Part shown: positions 1 to 4,597 of the stretch, piece by piece | Layout of the letters: each line of letters begins with the position of its first letter | Position numbering within the stretch: position 1 is the first letter of the stretch | Source: JAHEYG01 sp040403535 | GTDB lineage: Bacteria > Bacteroidota > Bacteroidia > B-17B0 > Aurantibacillaceae | NCBI GenBank assembly: GCA_040403535.1 | Contig: JBBAKL010000090.1 | Coordinates: 1-11,798, forward strand | Direction: 5' to 3' | Length of the DNA stretch: 11,798 nt | Program-made: the position numbers and the translations under genes | Notes under the pieces: model-generated | Seen by the model: only the letters and a program-made list of their open reading frames with translations | The model's database searches: none | Told to the model about the DNA's origin: nothing

Positions 1-654
1 AGCAAAAGGCGCTAAAGTGAACGCTGCAACATCTGAGGTAAAAGAAACCGAAGAAACCGTCAAAACCTGACCGCCTACGTTCCTAATGTAAACCGTGAAA
101 GGCTCAGTCGTTCCACCAGCGGCAAAGCTACCGATATTATAAGCACCACCGTCAGCAACTACCGTACTATTGTCTGATTCTAACAACCTCAAAGCCTGCG
201 AACCTAAAGTAGTTGTATCAATTGTAAAACCAACGCCCGGAACGAAAGTAAAGTCATATTCCTTCATACAAGGGCATTCGATTGCTGGGTTATCTCCAAC
301 CTCAATAACAATGTTAACAGTCCAAGTTTGGTTCGGGTTCAAAGTTGAAATATCAACGGTTAAACTCGATACAGTACCGGTACCAACCGTAGTGGCAAAA
401 TTGCCCTGACCGTCTGTTACAACAACTTTAATGTAACGTGAATCGATTGTATCAGTCGGGCTTCCAAACGTGACGGTTAAACCACCACCGCCAACTGTAC
501 CCTCAGCGACTAATTGAATATCCACACCTGCACAGCAGCAATCTTTGATTCTTAGAATCTCAACATTGCCAGCGTTCGCCAGTGGATTTGTACGCGCAAA
601 AAAGTACTCCTGTGAGTTACCTTCCTGATAAAAATTTTCTTTATTGAATGGCAT
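1..654 (-). CDS. Ig/ASH-like beta-sandwich phage structural protein (3' end missing)
   Basis: The frame opens at an ATG at 654 and stays open to the left edge, giving 218 residues of an incomplete protein. It is rich in Thr, Val, Ser and Gly with alternating beta-strand patterns. Residues about 45-135 look like one beta-sandwich. Residues about 166-218 resemble the ASH/choice-of-anchor-D type of repeat (IGSFAAGGTTEPFTVYIRN, then a VLTVSSVSF strand). A CCC triplet (residues 39-41) and a CPC (127-129) are unusual. There is no signal peptide. The gene starts 12 nt after the protease/scaffold gene, so it is probably cotranscribed with it. In many phages the major capsid gene holds this place, but nothing here looks like an HK97 capsid fold. 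A decoration, tail-tube or fibre protein is more likely. The role is inferred from fold and position only. Confidence 0.75.
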   Translation of the reverse strand, partial: MPFNKENFYQEGNSQEYFFARTNPLANAGNVEILRIKDCCCAGVDIQLVAEGTVGGGGLTVTFGSPTDTIDSRYIKVVVTDGQGNFATTVGTGTVSSLTVDISTLNPNQTWTVNIVIEVGDNPAIECPCMKEYDFTFVPGVGFTIDTTTLGSQALRLLESDNSTVVADGGAYNIGSFAAGGTTEPFTVYIRNVGGQVLTVSSVSFTSDVAAFTLAPFA

Positions 655-666
655 AATAATTTGTTT

Positions 667-2028
667 TTACTTTTTAAATAATTGTTTTACTAAATCGCTT
701 GAAGCCTTAATCTGCTCCTTTGTATATTTGTTATTTACGTTTGTAGTCTGAGCGGCAACTTTGTAATTTTGTTGTTTAGCAAGCGCAACCGCTGCGGCCT
801 CTTCCATTTTCTTTTCGCCCATTTCCATAGTGGCGGCCATCTCTTTCATTTTAGATTCCATTTCGGACATACCTGATTCGAGTTCCGCAATTCTTTTTTT
901 GTACCAGTCAATCTTTTCTTCCGGCGTATAGTCTTCAAAACTTTTTTCGATTTCTATTTCCATTTCCGATTCTGGCATTTCTTTTTCTTCAACAACCTCT
1001 TCGACATATTCGGCTTTCATTCCGAAAAATGTGGCAAGCTGTTGTAAGAATGTTTTTTTGTCATTCATAACAGTTTCATTTTTTAATTTTGGAATATTTT
1101 TAAATTTGCTTTGAGCCCTAACTTTATTCATAACGGCTTCATAGTTTTTATAGCCGTCTACATCTGCCTCCTCAATAACTCCGTCGATAAAACCCATTTC
1201 CATAGCTTCGTCAGCGGTCATCCAAGTTTCTGCCTTCATCATAGCTTTAACCGCTTCCAGAGTTTTCTCGTAGCTACCTTTGATTAGTTTGTCCTTATTT
1301 TGTATTTGCGCTGTATAAATCTTTGCCATCTGTTCATCTATGCTGTTCAGTAGGTTCAAAGATTTTTGCATTTTATCCGCGTTTCCCTCAGTCATAGTCC
1401 ACGCCGAGTGAATCATAAAATAGGAATTTTTAGACATCATTTTGACATCGCACGCCATTAAAATCAAAGTCGCAGCGCTTGCTACTAACCCGACACCTTT
1501 TCCGGTTGTTTCTCCGGAATAGTTAGCGATTAGTTCAGCCATTGCCAGACCCTCGAAGAAATCGCCGCCCTCCGAAGCTATGTTAAAAACGATTGGTTTG
1601 CCCTCTGCCGTGTCTAAAGTTGTTTTTAGTTGTCCTTTATTGGATTCTAAAAAACTGTCGATTGTGCCTAAAATATTAAATTCTATTTGATTCAATTTCT
1701 TTGCCATTGCTTTACTTTTTTCTCTGTCTATTTGTTCGCTTTTTCTTATCGCCCAGTCTACGCCCTCAGTACCTCCCCACGCATCCCACATTAAACCGCC
1801 GCAGCCTTCTTCGTATGGTACATCTTTATTTTGCCTATGCCGGTTAAACGAAGCCATACGTTTTATAGTGTCCTCAGATATATTTTCGCCATTGGCTAAC
1901 TGATTCGCACGCGCCCAGCCTACGGGAGTTCCGCAGCCGTTTTTATTATCTGTTTCCTCTCTGAATTTCAATGCGCGCTTTGCGTTCTCGCTCGCTGCCT
2001 TTGGATAATCGTTATAACTATCAGCCAT
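667..2028 (-). CDS. ClpP-type head maturation protease with C-terminal scaffold-like region
   Basis: This 453-aa serine protease probably trims capsid and scaffold proteins in the prohead. Numbering is from the ATG at 2028; an in-frame TTG at 2034 is less likely. Residues 6-100 form a helical domain (DYPKAASENAKRAL ... GTPVGWARANQLA ... GLMWDAWGG) of a type I recall as recurring in phage morphogenesis proteins. Residues about 112-290 are the ClpP/crotonase-like fold: INIASEGG-type strand (FNIASEGGDFFEG), nucleophile Ser184 in GLVASAAT, and His207 in FMIHSAW. The position matching the E. coli ClpP catalytic Asp appears to be Met263, so the third triad residue is unclear. Residues about 320-453 are acidic, Met/Glu-rich and coiled-coil-like, with a basic C-terminus, as expected of a scaffold. 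An internal ATG at 1068 could yield a separate 133-aa scaffold. The gene is preceded by a terminator and an inverted repeat. Confidence 0.88.
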   Translation of the reverse strand: MADSYNDYPKAASENAKRALKFREETDNKNGCGTPVGWARANQLANGENISEDTIKRMASFNRHRQNKDVPYEEGCGGLMWDAWGGTEGVDWAIRKSEQIDREKSKAMAKKLNQIEFNILGTIDSFLESNKGQLKTTLDTAEGKPIVFNIASEGGDFFEGLAMAELIANYSGETTGKGVGLVASAATLILMACDVKMMSKNSYFMIHSAWTMTEGNADKMQKSLNLLNSIDEQMAKIYTAQIQNKDKLIKGSYEKTLEAVKAMMKAETWMTADEAMEMGFIDGVIEEADVDGYKNYEAVMNKVRAQSKFKNIPKLKNETVMNDKKTFLQQLATFFGMKAEYVEEVVEEKEMPESEMEIEIEKSFEDYTPEEKIDWYKKRIAELESGMSEMESKMKEMAATMEMGEKKMEEAAAVALAKQQNYKVAAQTTNVNNKYTKEQIKASSDLVKQLFKK

Positions 2029-2037
2029 AATCAAAAT

Positions 2038-2061
2038 TTATACAAAACTAAATTTGTATAA
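2038..2061. promoter_or_regulatory. 24-bp inverted repeat upstream of the protease gene, possible operator
   Basis: Perfect 9-bp arms TTATACAAA and TTTGTATAA are separated by 6 nt. The element ends 9 nt before the protease ATG and starts 19 nt after the terminator of the preceding unit. On the minus strand it covers the match to a -7 box. It could bind a repressor or form an RNA hairpin at the start of the transcript. The repeat itself is plain in the sequence; the function is inferred. Confidence 0.5.
2043..2050 (-). promoter_or_regulatory. possible -7 box (TAGTTTTG) of a protease-gene promoter
   Basis: Read on the minus strand this is a full match to the Bacteroidota -7 consensus TAnnTTTG. 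It lies between the terminator at 2081-2110 and the protease start at 2028, where a new promoter would be expected. The nearest upstream TTTG is only 14 nt away, against the usual 17-23, so the -33 element is poor. A start about 7 nt downstream would leave a very short leader. Without this promoter the protease gene would depend on readthrough. Confidence 0.35.
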
Positions 2062-2080
2062 TTCCAAAAAGTAACGAAAT

Positions 2081-2110
2081 AAAAAAACCCCGCACCAATA
2101 AGATGCGAGG
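2081..2110 (-). terminator. intrinsic terminator ending the five-gene accessory unit
   Basis: On the minus strand the sequence gives a 7-bp stem CCTCGCA/TGCGGGG with one G-T wobble, a 9-nt loop, and a run of seven T. It begins 29 nt after the stop of the 36-aa membrane peptide gene. This is the classic form of a Rho-independent terminator and separates that unit from the protease gene downstream. Confidence 0.85.
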
Positions 2111-2139
2111 CATAACTAATCAAAACCTAATTCAGATGT

Positions 2140-2250
2140 TTATTTAAACCGATTTCGCTTTTTTAATTTTCGCGGTTCCTGATTTTTGCAAAGGTATAAA
2201 CCAATCGCAATAGAAACAACGGAAACTATCAGCCAGAATATTATATTCAT
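2140..2250 (-). CDS. 36-aa single-span membrane peptide
   Basis: A short gene reading MNIIFWLIVSVVSIAIGLYL followed by a polar basic tail (CKNQEPRKLKKRNRFK). Residues 3-20 form one membrane helix; the tail carries eight Lys/Arg, so by the positive-inside rule the C-terminus should face the cytoplasm. The ATG lies 3 nt after the stop of the secreted SPOR-like gene, and the terminator follows 29 nt after its stop, so it is the last gene of the unit. Its length and form fit small phage membrane proteins (holin-like, inhibitor or exclusion peptides), but no family is recognised. Support for it being a gene rests on operon spacing, a coherent membrane helix and a clean end before the terminator. 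Confidence 0.6.
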   Translation of the reverse strand: MNIIFWLIVSVVSIAIGLYLCKNQEPRKLKKRNRFK

Positions 2251-2253
2251 ATT

Positions 2254-2592
2254 TTAATCGTATGTGAATAAAGGATACATTTTTTGAACCTGATCTTTTG
2301 TGCGCGTTAACCTTATTGCATCGCTCCAGGTCTTTTTCCAAAACAATAATGCTTCGTCCTGTTCCTTTACAGATTTGTAAATAAAAATAACTCGATAATA
2401 CATCCGGCCCTTGACCTCCGCTTTTTCGATAAAGGCGTTTTCTTCGCGCATCATAAACATTAGTGGTTGCAGTTGTTCAGGATTCTCAGTGCTTACAACC
2501 TGCACACAATAACTTAGACCGGTCTTGGCCGTTTCTTGCGAATAAACCGATGTTGTAAAAAACAACGTTAAAAATAAAAATAATGTTCTCAT
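2254..2592 (-). CDS. secreted SPOR-like protein
   Basis: A 112-aa protein with a Sec signal peptide: basic start MRT, hydrophobic LFLFLTLFFTT, and likely cleavage near VYS-QE (residues 18-20), typical of Flavobacteria. The mature part, residues about 27-98, fits the pattern of a SPOR domain: an opening YCVQVVST strand, a helix (NPEQLQPLMFMMRE), a Glu/Lys strand, YYRVIFI, then a helix after KSVKEQDEA. SPOR domains bind glycan strands lacking stem peptides, mostly at division sites. A secreted, periplasmic role at the cell wall is therefore likely if the domain call is right; it is made by eye on a divergent sequence. The start codon shares about 46 nt of leader and signal-peptide DNA with the lipoprotein gene upstream. 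It is the fourth gene of the unit. Confidence 0.8.
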   Translation of the reverse strand: MRTLFLFLTLFFTTSVYSQETAKTGLSYCVQVVSTENPEQLQPLMFMMREENAFIEKAEVKGRMYYRVIFIYKSVKEQDEALLFWKKTWSDAIRLTRTKDQVQKMYPLFTYD

Positions 2593-2615
2593 TGTTATAA
2601 AAATTTAAGTGTTAA
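2570..2615 (-). repeat. leader plus signal-peptide-start direct repeat, copy 1
   Basis: On the minus strand this runs from TTAACACTT through ATAACAATGAGAACATTA into the first signal-peptide codons of the SPOR-like gene. The first 35 nt differ from copy 2 (2790-2836) at one base; after that a T run is one base shorter here. The repeat therefore carries leader, start codon and the encoded MRTLF. Confidence 0.85.
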
Positions 2616-2621
2616 AAAATT

Positions 2622-2813
2622 TTAGTGAACGTGACATCTACCTGAGCAATTAGTAGTTGTATTTTTGCACCTGTTTCCTGATTTCGTTCTGGAATAACAT
2701 TGTACAGTTTTACATTTGCCTCCGGTACTGTAGCCGGTTTTCTTTTCAATAGCGAAACCTGTTTTGCAAGAGGTTAACATACAAATAATAAAAATAAAAA
2801 ATAATGTTCTCAT
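2622..2813 (-). CDS. small Cys/His-rich lipoprotein (DUF5763-like)
   Basis: A 63-aa protein. The ATG at 2813 was chosen over an in-frame upstream ATG at 2843 because it has the same leader and MRTLF start as the next gene. Residues 1-15 are a hydrophobic signal ending in the lipobox LTSC (Cys16), so it should be a lipidated envelope protein. The mature part carries a pattern KCKTVQC ... TKSGNRC ... NCSGRCHVH (residues 33-63). This resembles small C-x-TKxGxxC-x-SGxCxxH domains (the DUF5763 type, by memory), a possible zinc or disulphide fold. Finding such a domain behind a lipoprotein signal is unusual; outside the cytoplasm the cysteines may form disulphides instead. The role is unknown; phage-encoded lipoproteins often act in superinfection exclusion. 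Confidence 0.75.
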   Translation of the reverse strand: MRTLFFIFIICMLTSCKTGFAIEKKTGYSTGGKCKTVQCYSRTKSGNRCKNTTTNCSGRCHVH

Positions 2814-2836
2814 TGTTATAAAAATTAAAGTGTTAA
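2790..2836 (-). repeat. leader plus signal-peptide-start direct repeat, copy 2
   Basis: This is the partner of the copy at 2570-2615. On the minus strand it starts inside the stop codon of the 123-aa gene (TTAACAC contains the TAA) and runs through the lipoprotein start codon at 2813 into its signal-peptide codons. A six-T run replaces five T, which shifts frame, so the two signal peptides diverge after MRTLF although the DNA stays similar. Confidence 0.85.
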
Positions 2837-3204
2837 TATTCAAATATGATAAATTTCTTATAAGGCGTAAAAACGCCTGAAAAATCCTTTATTAAATCCA
2901 TTTCCCAAACACAATATGAGGTCTGAGCCGGAATAACAGTAACGGTTTCGCAGCCTCCGGAATAGCCGTCGATTATTCGATTTTTTTTATTTTTTATTAC
3001 TTCTTGCCCGTAGTTTTGTAACATATCGAGAATGAAATTTTTCTGTTCTGTCGTTAATTTTTCCCACGTTTGTGTATAAATCCAGCCTGCTGTATCATTC
3101 ATTTTCAACAAAGGTAAATAATAGCTGCCACCCGTAGATAAGTCCACATAATAAGTGCTTTCAATTAAAAAGCAATCTAAGTCTAAAATTTTTTGTGTTG
3201 TCAT
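2833..3204 (-). CDS. hypothetical protein, 123 aa (accessory unit)
   Basis: I do not recognise this protein. The ATG at 3204 (MTTQKILDLDC) is preferred over an in-frame ATG at 3246, because it directly follows a TTAACACTT-type leader as do other genes of the unit and removes an 8-nt overlap with the previous gene. The product has no signal peptide or membrane segment. It has an N-terminal strand-rich part with aromatic residues (ESTYYVDLSTGGSYYLPLL), a central helix (TTEQKNFILDMLQNYG), a basic stretch KNKKNR, and a strand-rich C-terminus ending KFIIFEY. It looks like a small folded cytoplasmic protein. Its stop codon lies inside the leader repeat of the lipoprotein gene, so the two are translated from one message. 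Confidence 0.75.
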   Translation of the reverse strand: MTTQKILDLDCFLIESTYYVDLSTGGSYYLPLLKMNDTAGWIYTQTWEKLTTEQKNFILDMLQNYGQEVIKNKKNRIIDGYSGGCETVTVIPAQTSYCVWEMDLIKDFSGVFTPYKKFIIFEY

Positions 3205-3227
3205 AATTTTAAGTGTTAAAGTGTTAA
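3205..3227 (-). promoter_or_regulatory. tandem AACACTT leader before the 123-aa gene
   Basis: On the minus strand AACACTTTAACACTT is followed by AAAATT and the ATG. The same AACACTT-AT-rich-ATG layout precedes the lipoprotein and SPOR-like genes. Bacteroidota genes rarely use Shine-Dalgarno pairing, so this may be a ribosome-loading leader; that role is inferred from its repeated position. Confidence 0.45.
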
Positions 3228-3238
3228 AAAAAAAATAT

Positions 3239-3574
3239 TTATTCATAATTCATACCGTCCATTAACCACGCCATTGTGCTATATTCTTTTCTTGCATCTA
3301 TAAATTTAGTATTTGCGGTATTATTTTTTTGTTTAATAACGATTTCGGTATTATTAACAGCTGCTAAAAATTCAGATTTAAAAGCTTCTACAAATTTTTT
3401 AGAAATTCTGCCTAATGGATAAACATTACCTGCTACATAAACAGTCATATCTGTCGCTAATCCATTTTTATGGTTTTTACCATAAACTACTCCATTAAAA
3501 TGTCCACCATTTGCAATTGCATTTAAGGCTTCGTTTGCTTTTTTTGCGTTTCCGTATTCGTTAATCGTTCTCAT
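3239..3574 (-). CDS. hypothetical protein, 111 aa (first gene of accessory unit)
   Basis: I do not recognise this protein. It starts at an ATG at 3574, about 40 nt downstream of the expected transcription start, with an AT-rich leader (TTTTAACAAC before the ATG). No signal peptide or membrane helix is seen. Visible parts are an N-terminal helix (NEYGNAKKANEALNAIANGG), a Gly/His/Asn-rich loop (HFNGVVYGKNHKNG), strands TDMTVYVAGNVYPLG, a helix KKFVEAFKSEFLAAVNN, and a C-terminal MAWLMDGMNYE. It is probably a soluble cytoplasmic protein. Being first behind a strong, operator-like promoter, it should be the most abundant product of the unit and could be its regulator, but no helix-turn-helix is evident. 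Confidence 0.8.
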   Translation of the reverse strand: MRTINEYGNAKKANEALNAIANGGHFNGVVYGKNHKNGLATDMTVYVAGNVYPLGRISKKFVEAFKSEFLAAVNNTEIVIKQKNNTANTKFIDARKEYSTMAWLMDGMNYE

Positions 3575-3614
3575 GTTGTTAAAATTTTTTGTGTGTGTTA
3601 TTTAATTCCTTATT

Positions 3615-3638
3615 TGTTGTAACAAAGATAATACAACA
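3615..3638. promoter_or_regulatory. inverted repeat around the -7 box, candidate operator
   Basis: Arms TGTTGTA and TACAACA are separated by 10 nt that contain the -7 box. Placed so, a bound dimer would block RNA polymerase. The repeat is direct from sequence; the operator role is inferred from position. Confidence 0.55.
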
Positions 3639-3653
3639 TTTTATATTGCGCAA
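3623..3653 (-). promoter_or_regulatory. Bacteroidota-type promoter of the accessory unit
   Basis: On the minus strand a TTG at 3653-3651 and TATCTTTG at 3630-3623 are spaced by 20 nt, which fits the known TTG-N17-23-TAnnTTTG consensus of Flavobacterium and Bacteroides. A long A-rich tract (about 3655-3690) sits just upstream and may act like an UP element. Transcription should start near 3616, giving a leader of about 40 nt before the first gene of the unit. Confidence 0.85.
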
Positions 3654-3681
3654 GTTTTTTTCAATTTTTTTTTATTTTTTT

Positions 3682-4017
3682 TTAAATTTTTAATTTGTTA
3701 GGGTGAAAATACGCTGAATGATTGCTTAAAATGTGATAAATCGCGTTAATTTCCAACGGTACAACCTTTGAAAGTTCCTTTACTGCCTCGTGTCTACTAT
3801 CGAAACGCTCGATGTAATCCGGATAAAGCGCAATAACCAAGTAACGGTTGACGATTGACTGTCTGATCACATTGTGACGGACCAAAAAAGCCAAAATATT
3901 GAATAAGGATTGTTCTTTTTTACCGTCTTTAAGGCTTTCCAATATCTGAGCCTCCAGAACTTCGCAAAATTTAACGTTTGCCTTTCGAGTTTTGGCAGTT
4001 AGGATATTTTCGACCAT
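3682..4017 (-). CDS. small helical protein with possible helix-turn-helix, 111 aa
   Basis: The ATG at 4017 overlaps the end of the preceding gene by 19 nt, so it belongs to the tail block. The product is almost all helical. Residues 16-70 form a helical bundle (FCEVLEAQILESL, SLFNILAFLVRHNVI, NRYLVIALYPDYIERF). Residues about 73-104 (SRHEAVKELSKVV, PLEI, NAIYHILSNHSAYF) have the spacing of a helix-turn-helix, with the second helix resembling recognition helices of the form TVYRILKNHxxYF. No nuclease, integrase or capsid motif is seen. It is the last gene before the promoter of the accessory unit, so it might act on the inverted repeat there, or it may be a structural or packaging accessory protein. 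The function is not established. Confidence 0.7.
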   Translation of the reverse strand: MVENILTAKTRKANVKFCEVLEAQILESLKDGKKEQSLFNILAFLVRHNVIRQSIVNRYLVIALYPDYIERFDSRHEAVKELSKVVPLEINAIYHILSNHSAYFHPNKLKI

Positions 4018-4202
4018 TCAGAAACCGCGTTTTTAAAGTAATAAATGACCTTACCGATGCAAGCTGAACAGTTAAAATCTTGCTTTATTCTACTTTCGAC
4101 TGTTTCTCCTTTCCTGAGTTTAACAATGTACCGATAATAAAGGTTAAAAAGCGTTTCTTTGTCGTTACCTGACAAAATAAAGTTTGTTTGTTGTTTAGTC
4201 AT
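3999..4202 (-). CDS. small CxxC protein, 67 aa
   Basis: No function recognised. I chose the ATG at 4202 (MTKQQTNFIL) because it lies 11 nt after the stop of the metallopeptidase-like gene; in-frame ATGs at 4253 and farther upstream would overlap that gene by 40 nt or more. The protein is helical with a Tyr-rich segment (LFNLYYRYIVKLRKGE) and a C-terminal NCSACIGKVIYYFKN with Cys45 and Cys48. A single CxxC could contribute to metal binding in a dimer or be redox active. Small proteins ending in a C-x-x-C plus helix occur in tail regions of Bacteroidota phages in my recollection, but this is not a firm family match. It overlaps the next gene by 19 nt. Confidence 0.65.
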   Translation of the reverse strand: MTKQQTNFILSGNDKETLFNLYYRYIVKLRKGETVESRIKQDFNCSACIGKVIYYFKNAVSEWSKIS

Positions 4203-4213
4203 TATCTGTTTAA

Positions 4214-4597
4214 CTAAGTGCCTGTATTCAGTCGGTATTTCTCTAATATACATATAAGTTTGTTTGTTGTTTGTTCTGCAAAAGTGATAATCTGTTCTTC
4301 GCAATTTAGATTATAATTATAAAGTTTTAAAGCGAGGTGGAAACATTCGTGCATCAATAACGTTACATCTTTATAATTTCCCTCCAGACGGTATAAATTT
4401 ATAAATAGATAGGGTTTTGTCGATAGCGGAATATAATTGCACATTCCGGCAATATAAACATCAAAGCGCGTCTCTTTATATTCAATACAATCGTAAACAT
4501 TTAGGCCGTGCAATTCCGGCACCTGAAAATAATTAAATAAATCTATACTTTGGTTGCCTACCAAAAAAAGATAGGCATCAAAATCAAAAACTTGCAT
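4214..4597 (-). CDS. small HExxH metallopeptidase-like protein
   Basis: A 127-aa protein whose ATG at 4597 overlaps the end of the tape measure gene by 14 nt, suggesting coupled translation. The motif LLMHECFHLAL (His83, Glu84, His87) is the zinc-binding HExxH helix of many metallopeptidases. Glu101 or Glu108 in the following helix (CEEQIITFAEQTTNKLI) could be the third ligand. The N-terminal part has strands such as RFDVYIAGMCNYIPL and PYLFINLYRL. It is much shorter than typical secreted peptidases and lacks a signal peptide. Small HExxH proteins beside tail genes may process a tail protein or cut the wall after incorporation in the virion; here the position right after the tape measure points to tail assembly. 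Catalytic activity is inferred from the motif only. Confidence 0.75.
   Translation of the reverse strand: MQVFDFDAYLFLVGNQSIDLFNYFQVPELHGLNVYDCIEYKETRFDVYIAGMCNYIPLSTKPYLFINLYRLEGNYKDVTLLMHECFHLALKLYNYNLNCEEQIITFAEQTTNKLICILEKYRLNTGT

Noticed and set aside
170..409. 79-aa plus-strand open frame
   Set aside because: It is antisense to the Ig/ASH-like protein, which has the better composition and continuous frame; no plus-strand promoter is seen.
2144..2341. 65-aa minus-strand open frame overlapping the end of the SPOR-like gene
   Set aside because: It lies in another frame across a good secreted-protein gene and the 36-aa membrane gene, has mixed composition without a domain, and its start is inside coding sequence.
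2140..2813. Classical Rz/Rz1 spanin pair
   Set aside because: The membrane peptide is far too short for an inner-membrane spanin and lacks a coiled coil; the lipoprotein is Cys-rich rather than Pro-rich. A lysis role remains possible but not as a standard spanin.
2814..2843. Ten-residue longer start for the lipoprotein gene (MNINTLIFIT...)
   Set aside because: The ATG at 2813 has the duplicated leader and MRTLF start shared with the next gene, and gives a normal lipoprotein signal; the upstream ATG lies in the end of the preceding gene.
3655..3693. A/T-run region after the 111-aa helical protein gene as an intrinsic terminator
   Set aside because: On the minus strand it is A-rich, not T-rich, with no GC-containing stem. 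It fits better as an upstream A-tract of the promoter.
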